In this document: positions 8,312 to 16,378 of the stretch, in pieces
Numbering within the stretch: position 1 is the first letter of the stretch
Layout: each line of letters opens with the position of its first letter
Assembly: GCF_004006535.1 (NCBI RefSeq)
Contig: NZ_RLIH01000001.1
Span: forward strand, 62,001 to 126,000
Reading direction: 5' to 3'
Length of the DNA: 64,000 bases
Source: Anaerosphaera multitolerans
Lineage (GTDB): Bacteria > Bacillota > Clostridia > Tissierellales > Peptoniphilaceae
Program-made: the position numbers and the translations under genes
The notes under the pieces: generated by a model
The model's database searches: none
What the model was told of the DNA's origin: nothing
Seen by the model: only the letters and a program-made list of their open reading frames with translations

Positions 8312-8981
8312 TCTCACTCGAAAATACGGCAGAAAAACAGCCTTAAATGAAGTAAGCTTAAACATAGAAAAGGGAAAAATAGTGGGAATACTGGGACCTA
8401 ACGGTAGTGGAAAGACCACATTAATTAAAATATTAGCAGGTCTGCTTAGACCCACTAACGGCTTTGTAAGAATTAACGATGAAGCAATAGGTATTAAAAC
8501 CAAAGCCATGGTTTCCTACTTGCCCGATAGAACTTTTCTATACAGTTGGATGAAAATAAAAGACGCAAAAAATTTCTATTTGGATTTTTTCCCCGATTTC
8601 AACGAGAAGAAATTTGATGAACTGCTTAATTTTATGAATCTTAGTATGGAAATGAAGGTTACTGAACTTTCAAAGGGTATGCATGAAAAACTCAATCTGT
8701 CTTTAGTTCTTTCAAGAGATGCTGAACTGTACATCCTTGACGAACCTATTGCAGGAGTAGACCCCGTTGCAAGAGATCAAATCCTAGACGCAATTATAAA
8801 TAATTATTCCAAAGACAGTTCAATGATTATAACCACTCACCTATTAAAAGATATGGAAAACCTCTTTGAAGATGTTGTCTTTTTACAAGAGGGAACGATA
8901 GTACTTGAAGGCAATGCCGAAGACTTAAGAAATGAGTATAACGGACAAATCGATACCATATACAAAGAAATATTCGGTTAA
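8289..8981 (+). CDS. ABC transporter ATP-binding protein
   Basis: This 230-aa ATPase has Walker A (GPNGSGKT, about residues 37-44), a divergent signature (LSKGM in place of LSGGQ) and Walker B ending LDEPIAGVDP. The LSKGM-type signature is typical of YtrB-like ATPases. It pairs with the membrane protein encoded 12 bases downstream and is controlled by the overlapping GntR gene. A role in drug or stress export is plausible but not shown. Confidence 0.92.
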   Translation: MNIVEINNLTRKYGRKTALNEVSLNIEKGKIVGILGPNGSGKTTLIKILAGLLRPTNGFVRINDEAIGIKTKAMVSYLPDRTFLYSWMKIKDAKNFYLDFFPDFNEKKFDELLNFMNLSMEMKVTELSKGMHEKLNLSLVLSRDAELYILDEPIAGVDPVARDQILDAIINNYSKDSSMIITTHLLKDMENLFEDVVFLQEGTIVLEGNAEDLRNEYNGQIDTIYKEIFG

Positions 8982-8993
8982 CAGGAGGTAGAA

Positions 8994-9794
8994 ATGTTAA
9001 ATTTTATTAAATATGAAATAAAGGGAAGCTACAGATTTATTCTTGGAGTATTGGCTCTAACCACAATTTTAAATATAGGCAATTTTTTCTATTTGGATAA
9101 AGTAAATTATACGGGACCCTCTGCCATAGGAGGAATCTTTCTAGGTTTTTCCTTTTTGGTAATTTTCGGAATGATGATTGCAACTTTTTTCTACATTGTA
9201 AATTTATTTAGAAAAGACCTTTACGAAGACAGAGGATACTTAACCTTTACTCTGCCCATCAGTTCCCAAAAAATACTTGCATCTAAAGTCCTAGTTGCTT
9301 TTTTATGGTTTACAGTTGTTACTATAGGATTTATACTATCTAATATACTGGCTGTAAATCTAATAAGTTCAAATGTAATTTTAAGTGACATTTATAGATT
9401 TTTTATGGTAACTGACATACCATGGAAAGAAATTTTTGCGCTTTTCATAGGAATAATTACCAGTTCCATAATAACTCTATTGATTATTTTCTTTTCAATG
9501 ACTGTTGGAAGAGTTTCAATAAAAAGTAAAAAATTTAAGGGAGTATGGTTCTTTATCTTTATTTTTATTTCCATAATCCATTCCTTAATTAATGTTAAAG
9601 TAATAGAGATTACTCCTTACTATTTTAATATAAGCACCTTAGGTTTTGAATATATAAACAATTACTTTTTCGGAGCAACTTTTAATGACGGTGTTTTTAT
9701 AGTTAACTTGGGGTCAATATTATTTAATATTTTAACTTTACTCGGATTTTTCTTTGGCACAAGTTATTTAATGGAAAACCATATAGATTTATAA
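8994..9794 (+). CDS. ABC-2 type permease
   Basis: This 266-aa integral membrane protein has about six hydrophobic segments and starts MLNFIKYEIKGSYRF, a common start for ABC-2 permeases. The sequence LTFTLPISSQKILASKV after the second segment is typical of the family's coupling region. AGGAGGT precedes the ATG. It completes the GntR-ATPase-permease operon. Confidence 0.85.
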   Translation: MLNFIKYEIKGSYRFILGVLALTTILNIGNFFYLDKVNYTGPSAIGGIFLGFSFLVIFGMMIATFFYIVNLFRKDLYEDRGYLTFTLPISSQKILASKVLVAFLWFTVVTIGFILSNILAVNLISSNVILSDIYRFFMVTDIPWKEIFALFIGIITSSIITLLIIFFSMTVGRVSIKSKKFKGVWFFIFIFISIIHSLINVKVIEITPYYFNISTLGFEYINNYFFGATFNDGVFIVNLGSILFNILTLLGFFFGTSYLMENHIDL

Positions 9795-9803
9795 TTTTTC
9801 TTT

Positions 9804-9840
9804 AAAAACAGTTTTTGTATATCAAAAGCTGTTTTTTGTT
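9804..9840 (+). terminator. terminator of the GntR-ABC operon
   Basis: AAAACAGTTTTTG pairs with CAAAAGCTGTTTT (one G-T pair) around a TATAT loop, followed by a run of T. Confidence 0.85.
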
Positions 9841-9953
9841 TTTAATATTATTTTAATAATTTTACTACTTTTCGAATATCCTTTGAGTTTACTTTTCTAA
9901 TTTTATATAATTAATATATTATGTAATTAAATCAACTATAATAAGGAGACAAT

Positions 9954-10472
9954 ATGAAAAAATTTACGGGATATTTTGCATCTCATTTTTTTAATGCGGG
10001 AATGTTTGAGTGGACGGAAAAAGTCGCCCAGAGAATTGAAAGTGAAACGGGAATTGACCTATACGTTCCTCAACGAAACGGAGAAATAAACGACAAGAAA
10101 AACAATGATGACATTATTACGGACATTGCCATATCAAAGGCTGATACTGCTCAACTTAAAAAAGCAAATATATTAATAGCATGTCTTGATGGACTGACTA
10201 TTGATGACGGAGTTGCTGCGGAAATAATGGCCCATGGAGTTATGGCTGAAATTGAAGAAGAGTATAACATTAATAAAGATTTCCCAAGGATGATTATCGG
10301 AATAATTACGGATATGAGATATCACGGTACGGGAGACAATCACCTTTACCGAAATTTAATGATAATTGGTAAAGTAAGAGAACATGGCCACCTAGTAGTG
10401 GGCTATCCCGGAGATGACAGCTATATTGACGAAATTATAAAACATATTAAAAACTTTATAGCAAAAAATTAA
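9954..10472 (+). CDS. nucleoside 2-deoxyribosyltransferase
   Basis: This 172-aa enzyme transfers 2-deoxyribose between nucleobases in purine and pyrimidine salvage. The Rossmann-like fold is visible as an N-terminal GYFASHFFNAGMFEWTEKV segment and the central LIACLDGLTIDDGVAAEIMAHGV segment, where the Glu of AAE (about residue 93) is the expected catalytic nucleophile. Length fits the family. AAGGAG precedes the start. It is a single-gene unit with its own terminator. Confidence 0.9.
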   Translation: MKKFTGYFASHFFNAGMFEWTEKVAQRIESETGIDLYVPQRNGEINDKKNNDDIITDIAISKADTAQLKKANILIACLDGLTIDDGVAAEIMAHGVMAEIEEEYNINKDFPRMIIGIITDMRYHGTGDNHLYRNLMIIGKVREHGHLVVGYPGDDSYIDEIIKHIKNFIAKN

Positions 10473-10479
10473 ATAAAGG

Positions 10480-10508
10480 AGTCGGAGTAAAAAATACTCC
10501 GATTTTTT
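10480..10508 (+). terminator. terminator after the deoxyribosyltransferase gene
   Basis: TCGGAGTA pairs with TACTCCGA around an AAAAA loop, followed by TTTTTTA. Confidence 0.9.
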
Positions 10509-10537
10509 ATTCACATTCCCGTTAAAATCTCAAAAAA

Positions 10538-10566
10538 CTATCCACAATTTCCACAGTTATCCACAG
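10538..10566 (+). promoter_or_regulatory. cluster of three phased DnaA boxes in a convergent gap
   Basis: CTATCCACA (10538-10546), a weaker TTTCCACA (10548-10555) and a perfect TTATCCACA (10557-10565) stand in the same orientation 9-10 bases apart, roughly one helical turn. The gap lies between the ends of two convergent genes, so no promoter function is expected. The site is about 46 kb from the origin. It resembles the DnaA-box clusters known to titrate or recharge DnaA in other bacteria; function here is inferred. Confidence 0.55.
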
Positions 10567-10581
10567 ACTTATACATAGTGA

Positions 10582-11322
10582 CTAATGAGAATCTATATAA
10601 TCCTGTACCGTTTTATGGTATTTAACCAAATCTCTTTCCTGAGCTTCAGTACTTTCTCCAAGAAGTAAATCCACCATGTACCTGGGTTCTTTTCCTCCTA
10701 TTAACATGGATTTAATACAGGATACACAGTATACTGCCACTTCATCGCAAGGCATCTGTGATGCACGCTTTTTTTGAAATTCATGGACTTTTTCCAAGGG
10801 CACTCTGCCAAATAAATTATCCCCGCAACAGATGGACTTTGTACCGCTAAACTCCGAATCTATCACTTTAATTCCCATTTTATTTAAAAGACTTCTAACT
10901 GCCCTGTGGACTTGAGGTTTCGGACGATAGGAGCAGGAATCGTGAACGGATAAAGTAAGCCTCTCATACTTGGGAAGAGGAAGGTCCTCTAATGAATCTA
11001 AAATCTCCCAGAGGGAAATAGTTTCAATTCCTTCATAGAGGGAACGAAATCTTCGGTCACATCCTGCACAGTTATTGATTATAGTAGCTCCCTTGGGCAA
11101 TTTAGGATTGTGGTGACAACAGATACTGTGAAGTTTCACCTCACCAAAATACTCATTTAAGATTTTTAAAACCCTATTGGCACTTTCAGGTTTATAGACA
11201 CAAAGGGCACATCCCGGATTAAACCAACAGTTTTTCATATCTATTTTTGAAATTTCAATACTTTTTAATCTACCTTCTTTCAAATTCTTCCTCCAACTTT
11301 TAAAATATGTAGTCACTTCCAT
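10582..11322 (-). CDS. (Fe-S)-binding CCG-domain protein
   Basis: This 246-aa soluble protein has two cysteine-rich CCG-type repeats. In the first, C32/C38/C41, C68-C69 and C85/C88 are visible; in the second, C130, C165-C166 (CCGD) and C199/C202. This arrangement is found in HdrB, GlpC and LutA-type proteins, which bind iron-sulfur clusters and take part in electron transfer. No flavin or ferredoxin partner gene is adjacent, so the electron donor is unknown. The start has no strong ribosome-binding site and is the least certain part. Confidence 0.75.
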   Translation of the reverse strand: MEVTTYFKSWRKNLKEGRLKSIEISKIDMKNCWFNPGCALCVYKPESANRVLKILNEYFGEVKLHSICCHHNPKLPKGATIINNCAGCDRRFRSLYEGIETISLWEILDSLEDLPLPKYERLTLSVHDSCSYRPKPQVHRAVRSLLNKMGIKVIDSEFSGTKSICCGDNLFGRVPLEKVHEFQKKRASQMPCDEVAVYCVSCIKSMLIGGKEPRYMVDLLLGESTEAQERDLVKYHKTVQDYIDSH

Positions 11323-11409
11323 AGCTTATCTGTAAAAATTATAACATATACTTTTATTTTTACCCTCCTGATAATAAAACATGGTATACTTTTTTTAAGA
11401 GGTGTTGTT

Positions 11410-12051
11410 ATGAAAAAATTATATATATTGATTTTGACCTTATTCTTAGTGGGATGTGGCGGTATACATATAGGATATACTAACATAGAGCCAATACCTG
11501 TAGATATAAGCAACAAGGAGTTAAATTTATATAGGAGTATTTTAGGGGAATCCAGGTTTTTTAGAATAAAACCGCCTGAAAATTCACTATCTTATTCAAC
11601 TGAGGTATATTTACATAAAAATGGAGAATCTAAATTACAACTTCACAGTTCAGATAATTTCACTGTCCTTCCAAAGACCGGTTTTAATATAGGTTGTGGC
11701 TTAATATATGATAAATTTGTATTTTACAATGAAAGTAAGTATAAAACCGATACTTTCAGTGGCCAAGGATATGGTACCTCCTCCTTTCAAGGGGAAGAAA
11801 GTACAAAGAGCTATCAAGAAAGTTCCCGAAAATTTCTTGATACAAAGGTTAAGGATGTGGAGTTAAATGAGCCCGTTATCTTGGAACTGCTATCCTTTTC
11901 AAATAAAAATACAAGCGAACCCGACTACAAGAAAACCTATATGAAAGAATATGAATTTGACAATGAGAGAGTATATTATATTTTTACAATTACCTTTTAT
12001 GACTACGATATAACAAAGCAGGATATGCCAGAAAGGTTGGAAGAGCTATGA
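11410..12051 (+). CDS. lipoprotein of unknown function, paralog 1 of 3
   Basis: This 213-aa protein has a lipoprotein signal peptide with lipobox LVGC (Cys at about residue 16), so it should be anchored on the outer face of the membrane. It shares with the next two genes a FFRIKPPE-type motif after about 50 residues and a C-terminal YYIFTITFYD-type motif. I do not recognise the family. AGAGGTG precedes the ATG. It overlaps the next gene by 4 bases (ATGA). Confidence 0.8.
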   Translation: MKKLYILILTLFLVGCGGIHIGYTNIEPIPVDISNKELNLYRSILGESRFFRIKPPENSLSYSTEVYLHKNGESKLQLHSSDNFTVLPKTGFNIGCGLIYDKFVFYNESKYKTDTFSGQGYGTSSFQGEESTKSYQESSRKFLDTKVKDVELNEPVILELLSFSNKNTSEPDYKKTYMKEYEFDNERVYYIFTITFYDYDITKQDMPERLEEL

Positions 12052-12677
12052 GGAAAAAACTGATTTTTATAACTATATTTTTACTTTCCATTACAGCTGT
12101 ATTTGTACTTTCAAATAAAAATCCATATATTAAGACCATTACTAAAAGCAAAATAGACGTGGATAATATAAATATAAATGCTATGGACGGTATTGAATTT
12201 AAAAATACAATTCCCAATAATATTAGTTTCTACAAGGTAAAGCCACCAAAGGAAAGCAAATCTTTCTCCATAGATATTTACAAAGCCTATGGTGAAGAAA
12301 TAAATAAGTACTCCGGTGTTTTGGATAACTATGAATTTGCTGATAAAAAGGGTTTTGAACTTGCCCTTGGAACTATTTCCAATCTTCCCCTAATAAAATT
12401 TGAAAATTTTGAAATGACCATTCCCGAAGATGGAAAGGAAATTTCAGAAAGTGAGGTACATTTTACAGGTTTTTCCACTCTTGAGGGGAAAAAAGAATTT
12501 TCCAAATTAAGGGAGCCTATTATTTTAAAAACGCTGTGTTTTTCCAAAATCCATGGAGCAGCATTTAGCAACACCGATTATTTAAATATGTATAAATTGA
12601 ATAAGGATTATAACTACTACTTCTTTACAATTACATTTTATGATTGGGACATAATAGAGGAAGATAAAATTAATTAG
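12048..12677 (+). CDS. membrane-anchored surface protein, paralog 2 of 3
   Basis: This 209-aa protein has an N-terminal hydrophobic segment (residues 5-20) but no lipobox Cys, so it is probably held by an uncleaved signal anchor. It carries FYKVKPPKESKSF after about 60 residues and YYFFTITFYDWDI near the C terminus, matching its two neighbours. The start overlaps the stop of paralog 1, implying translational coupling. Function unknown. Confidence 0.78.
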   Translation: MRKKLIFITIFLLSITAVFVLSNKNPYIKTITKSKIDVDNININAMDGIEFKNTIPNNISFYKVKPPKESKSFSIDIYKAYGEEINKYSGVLDNYEFADKKGFELALGTISNLPLIKFENFEMTIPEDGKEISESEVHFTGFSTLEGKKEFSKLREPIILKTLCFSKIHGAAFSNTDYLNMYKLNKDYNYYFFTITFYDWDIIEEDKIN

Positions 12678-12687
12678 GAGGTAGAAA

Positions 12688-13314
12688 ATGAAATTTAAAA
12701 AAATTATTTTACCATTAATACTTTTACTGTTTTTAACAGCCTGTGGTGACAAAACTGATACTAATAGCGAGACGTCATATATAGAAAGAACCCTTGAAGA
12801 AAATATTCCAAAAGAATTTAAAGCTTACGAAGCAGTACTTGGTGAAACGTATTTTTACAAGGTAAAGCCCCCAAAGGGAACAAAGTCCTACCAGCTTAAT
12901 ATTTTTTCCAACCAATATGACTCTGTAGCAAATAAAGGGATTTTCGGCTTTGAAGAATATGACTACACCTTTGGATTAGTTCAAAGTATTCCCTTTGAAT
13001 ACAATGAACCAACAGATAAAGAAATAAATATTGGCGCAGGCTTTATTTCAAATACTTTAATTATGAATAATGATGAGGCGTTTTTTACTGTGGAAATAGA
13101 TGAGATTGCTGCAAATAAGAGCCAGATAATTCAATCTACTTCCCTTTTAAAACAGGAGGATTTGGAATTGAATAAACCAATGGTACTCTGCTCAGTTAAA
13201 TGTAGCGATGCTAAAACGCCAAAAAGAAATGATATTACCTATTTGAAAGATTACACCTTAGATGAAGAAAGCATAGATTACTTTATCACCATTACATTTT
13301 TTGACGGAGAATAA
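12688..13314 (+). CDS. lipoprotein of unknown function, paralog 3 of 3
   Basis: This 208-aa lipoprotein has lipobox LTAC and the shared YFYKVKPPKGTKSY and YFITITFFDGE motifs. AGGAGGT precedes the ATG, 10 bases after paralog 2. The three genes form one operon that arose by tandem duplication and has diverged well beyond simple repeats. Its stop codon lies inside the terminator shared with rlmH. Confidence 0.8.
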   Translation: MKFKKIILPLILLLFLTACGDKTDTNSETSYIERTLEENIPKEFKAYEAVLGETYFYKVKPPKGTKSYQLNIFSNQYDSVANKGIFGFEEYDYTFGLVQSIPFEYNEPTDKEINIGAGFISNTLIMNNDEAFFTVEIDEIAANKSQIIQSTSLLKQEDLELNKPMVLCSVKCSDAKTPKRNDITYLKDYTLDEESIDYFITITFFDGE

Positions 13315-13344
13315 ATAAAGGTACCCTTCAAGGTACCTTTATTT
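13313..13344. terminator. bidirectional terminator containing both stop codons
   Basis: AAATAAAGGTACC and GGTACCTTTATTT form a perfect 13-bp stem with a 6-base loop, A-rich before and T-rich after on both strands. The stop codons of the rightward lipoprotein gene and the leftward rlmH gene both lie in or at the stem. Confidence 0.9.
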
Positions 13345-13818
13345 ATGGTAGGGATAATTGTTAATTATCCTAAATGCTCTATATACTTGTTCCAATAATA
13401 TAAGTCTCATTAATTGATGGGGAAAAGTCATTAGCGAAAAAGAGAGGACGAAATTTGCTCTTTTTAAAACCTTTCCACAAAGTCCGTTTGAGCCTCCAAT
13501 TATAAAGTCAATTGTGGAATTTCCTCCTAATTGAATCATCTTTATTCTTTGGGCAAATTCTTCTGATGTAAGTTTTTTACCCTTTGAATCTAAAGCAACT
13601 ACATAGTCATTCTCCTTTATTTTTTTGAGAATTCGCTCTCCCTCTTTTATTTTCACCATCTCTCTTTCACCTTCTGAAAGACTTTCCGGTGCACTTTCAT
13701 CTGCAACTTCAATTATATTGACCTTTGCATGGGGAGTAAGTCGCTTTATAAACTCTTCAATTCCCTCTTTAATATAATTCTCTCTAACTTTTCCAACAGC
13801 AATTATATTTATGTTCAT
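13339..13818 (-). CDS. rlmH: 23S rRNA (pseudouridine1915-N3)-methyltransferase RlmH
   Basis: This 159-aa SPOUT-class methyltransferase uses SAM to methylate pseudouridine 1915 in helix 69 of 23S rRNA. The C-terminal knot is visible as FIIGGSNG (about residue 105) and LSLM-type FSLMTFPHQLMRLILLEQVYRAFRI, ending with the conserved PYHK tail. Length is the family's usual 155-160. It overlaps the nicotinamidase gene upstream by 4 bases. Confidence 0.97.
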   Translation of the reverse strand: MNINIIAVGKVRENYIKEGIEEFIKRLTPHAKVNIIEVADESAPESLSEGEREMVKIKEGERILKKIKENDYVVALDSKGKKLTSEEFAQRIKMIQLGGNSTIDFIIGGSNGLCGKVLKRANFVLSFSLMTFPHQLMRLILLEQVYRAFRIINNYPYHK

Positions 13819-14366
13819 ATAAACTCTATGCCTCGATTCTTTAGCTCTTTGAGATTATCCAAATGATCCTTTTCATTGACATAGCCTGTTCCTTCAACAT
13901 AAAAACTTACATTTTTTCCATTTTTTTCAAGTTCAAGTATTGTCTCTCGAACACAGTACTCACTTGCAAGTCCACATACTATAAATTCATCTGATATAAT
14001 TTCATCAATGGACTCACCCTTGTAATTTTTAGCATAGTAGGCGGAGTACTCTTCCACCTCATCATCTAAACCTTTTTTGTAAATATTATCTTCATTAGGT
14101 CGGTGATTTTCATTTTCTATTTTGGAAAACTCTTCTGATAGAAGAGAACCTTCCTCCCCAGCTACACAGTGTACCGGCCAAATTCCTCCATTTATCTCAA
14201 AGGATTTATTTTCCGGTGAATGATAGTCCATGGAATATACCACTTTATCAAAGGCTCCACTGTTTATCTTTTTAACAATGTTATTCACTGCCTCTTTTGA
14301 CTTTATACATGCAAGACTGCCATCTATAAAGTCCTTTTGACAATCTACTACAACTAAGGTTTTCAT
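13815..14366 (-). CDS. pncA: nicotinamidase (isochorismatase-family cysteine hydrolase)
   Basis: This 183-aa enzyme should hydrolyse nicotinamide to nicotinate for NAD salvage. The catalytic triad is visible: Asp in VVDCQKDF (residue 8), Lys in IYKKG (about 98) and Cys in GLASEYCV (about 138). Metal ligands are present in DYHS (Asp, His) and WPVHCV (His). These are nicotinamidase-type signatures rather than isochorismatase. TAGGAGAG precedes the ATG. It lies between tpx and rlmH in a leftward operon. Confidence 0.88.
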   Translation of the reverse strand: MKTLVVVDCQKDFIDGSLACIKSKEAVNNIVKKINSGAFDKVVYSMDYHSPENKSFEINGGIWPVHCVAGEEGSLLSEEFSKIENENHRPNEDNIYKKGLDDEVEEYSAYYAKNYKGESIDEIISDEFIVCGLASEYCVRETILELEKNGKNVSFYVEGTGYVNEKDHLDNLKELKNRGIEFI

Positions 14367-14375
14367 TTCACTCTC

Positions 14376-14876
14376 CTAAATCAGTTTTTTTAATTCTTCC
14401 AAGGCTTTGTCAAAGTTAACTTCATGGGTAACCTCTTCTACATATTCAACGTATGATATTTTACCATCTCTGTCCACAATTACAATACCTCTTGATAAAA
14501 GTTTTAATTCATCAATTAAAAATCCATACTTCTTTCCAAATTCATGATCTCTGTAATCGGATACTACAATTGCACTTTCTATTCCCTCAACTGCACAGAA
14601 TCTCTTTTGTGCAAAAGGAAGGTCCACAGATACTGTAACTATTGCCACGTCATCGCCAAGTTTTGAAGCTTCTTCATTAAAAAATTTAGTCTGAATGGAG
14701 CAAACACCTGTATCTATTGAAGGGACTACTGAATAAACTACCACCTTGCCCTCTAGTTCCTTTGAATTAAACTCCGAAAGGTTCAAGTTAACCGCCTTAA
14801 ATTCAGGAGCCATCTCTCCCACTTTCACCTGTTCTCCAACTAATGTAACTTTATCTCCGCCAAATGTTACGTTCAT
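14376..14876 (-). CDS. tpx: thiol peroxidase Tpx
   Basis: This 166-aa atypical 2-Cys peroxiredoxin reduces hydrogen and lipid peroxides. The peroxidatic Cys is in PSIDTGVCSIQT (about residue 59) and the resolving Cys in KRFCAVEGI (about 93), the spacing of Tpx. Reduction by thioredoxin is known for the family. AGGAGGT precedes the ATG. It is first in the tpx-pncA-rlmH operon and has a palindromic control candidate upstream. Confidence 0.96.
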   Translation of the reverse strand: MNVTFGGDKVTLVGEQVKVGEMAPEFKAVNLNLSEFNSKELEGKVVVYSVVPSIDTGVCSIQTKFFNEEASKLGDDVAIVTVSVDLPFAQKRFCAVEGIESAIVVSDYRDHEFGKKYGFLIDELKLLSRGIVIVDRDGKISYVEYVEEVTHEVNFDKALEELKKLI

Positions 14877-14906
14877 AATATACCTCCTTATATTTTAAAT
14901 TCACTT

Positions 14907-14924
14907 TTGAAAACTATTTTTCAA
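14907..14924. promoter_or_regulatory. inverted repeat upstream of tpx
   Basis: TTGAAAA and TTTTCAA form a perfect 7-bp inverted repeat with a 4-base centre, about 30 bases before the tpx start. It could be an operator for a redox-responsive regulator, but I cannot name one. The rest of the gap to 15006 has only a weak hairpin (AGATTT/AAATCT) after the phosphodiesterase gene. Confidence 0.4.
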
Positions 14925-15006
14925 CTATAAGAGATATACCCAACAAAAAATAAAATTATCCATTGTTTTTTTGTGAAATCATAAGATTTGTCTTTAAATC
15001 TGTAAA

Positions 15007-16362
15007 TTAAATTTTATTTACTACTGCTTTTTCTTTAGTTTTTATAATTTCATCGACGCCTTTTAAAATATTTACAGGACTTCCCACAGCCCCTTCTATT
15101 TCAACGCCGCATAATTTTGCCAGTGTTGGAGCAATATCAATTATTTTGCCACGCTCCAACACCATATTTTCTTTTATGTCAGGCCCCAGGGCTACAAAAG
15201 GAGGCTTTGTACCCTTTACCGGATGATGGCCGTGTGTTGCCTTATAGTAATTAAATTTTTCAGATGTGGAGCTTATAAATACTTCTCCCTCAACTTCCTT
15301 TTCGCCAAATAAGACCCCCTCTTTACCCTCTACTACAAAGGAAAAATCTCCCCTTAATCCCTCTCTTAACGCCACTTCATCAGCTGTATATATTCTTTCT
15401 ATATATTGGGGGTAATCATCTCTTATTATATTTAAAATTTTCAATACTTTCTTATACATTTCCTCACTGTCCTCTTTTAAAAATATCTGAGTTGAAAATC
15501 CCGCAGAAAAAGAATAACATTCATAATCTACTACTTTTCCCTTATTAAGAGTTATAAGACCGTAATCCGCAAAAAGTTTATTTAAGGAAAATACTCCGTC
15601 AATATTTATTTGTCCGTGGTCCCCCAACATTACAAAGTTGGTGCTATTATAGGTTCCCGCTTTTTTAGTCGCTTCTATAAACCTGCCTGCAATTATGTCC
15701 AGCTGTCTTAAACAATCATCTACTTCCTTACTCTCAACTCCATACTTGTGACGTACATGGTCCAAATGAATAATGTGACATAGCAATAAATCCGGCCTTT
15801 CGTTTTCCAGAATATCAAGGGCAATTTCAACTCCGTAATTTAACATATCTTCCGTATTACTCCAGTTATAATGACTGATATAGGAGTTATAGTACCTGTC
15901 AAAGACATTTTTAGATGAGGTTCTGTAAAATAATTCTTCCACTGACTCATCGCTTAAATTATCAGGCCAAATCTCCGGCAGATTCCAACCTCTTTTTTCA
16001 CCGCCTGTAACGGGCCACAGCACACTTGCCGTAGTCTTTCCCTTTTCCTGCAGTACATCTACTAAAGTAGGAACCTTAATATATTTCTTCTCCCAATGCC
16101 ATTTGGAACCCATTATGTTAAAGTCCGGATTTTCATGGTAGAGGGAAGGTAGCTGATTATGTGTAATTCCGTGTTTATCGGGATATACTCCCGTCAACAT
16201 AGTGGTATGAATGGGATAGGTCAAAGTGGGATATATTTCATACATATTTTTTATCACAGATGCCCTTTGGAAAATTTTTGAAAAATTAGGCATTTTAATT
16301 AACTTTTTTAAATCTGTTGATTGAAGTGCGTCAAAGGACAACACCACTAATTTATTATTCAT
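15007..16362 (-). CDS. alkaline-phosphatase-superfamily phosphodiesterase, cytoplasmic
   Basis: This 451-aa enzyme belongs to the nucleotide pyrophosphatase/phosphodiesterase branch. Metal and catalytic residues are visible: Asp in LSFDAL (residue 11), nucleophile Thr in YPTLTYPIHTTML (about 46), Asp and His in HLDHVRHKYG, the pair in MLGDHGQ, and His in THGHHP. There is no signal peptide, so it acts inside the cell. It is the last gene of the Ugp-type import operon, 16 bases after the binding-protein gene, and probably cleaves an imported phosphodiester in place of the usual UgpQ-type GDPD enzyme. Confidence 0.85.
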   Translation of the reverse strand: MNNKLVVLSFDALQSTDLKKLIKMPNFSKIFQRASVIKNMYEIYPTLTYPIHTTMLTGVYPDKHGITHNQLPSLYHENPDFNIMGSKWHWEKKYIKVPTLVDVLQEKGKTTASVLWPVTGGEKRGWNLPEIWPDNLSDESVEELFYRTSSKNVFDRYYNSYISHYNWSNTEDMLNYGVEIALDILENERPDLLLCHIIHLDHVRHKYGVESKEVDDCLRQLDIIAGRFIEATKKAGTYNSTNFVMLGDHGQINIDGVFSLNKLFADYGLITLNKGKVVDYECYSFSAGFSTQIFLKEDSEEMYKKVLKILNIIRDDYPQYIERIYTADEVALREGLRGDFSFVVEGKEGVLFGEKEVEGEVFISSTSEKFNYYKATHGHHPVKGTKPPFVALGPDIKENMVLERGKIIDIAPTLAKLCGVEIEGAVGSPVNILKGVDEIIKTKEKAVVNKI

Positions 16363-16378
16363 CTTCTTCTCCTAAATA

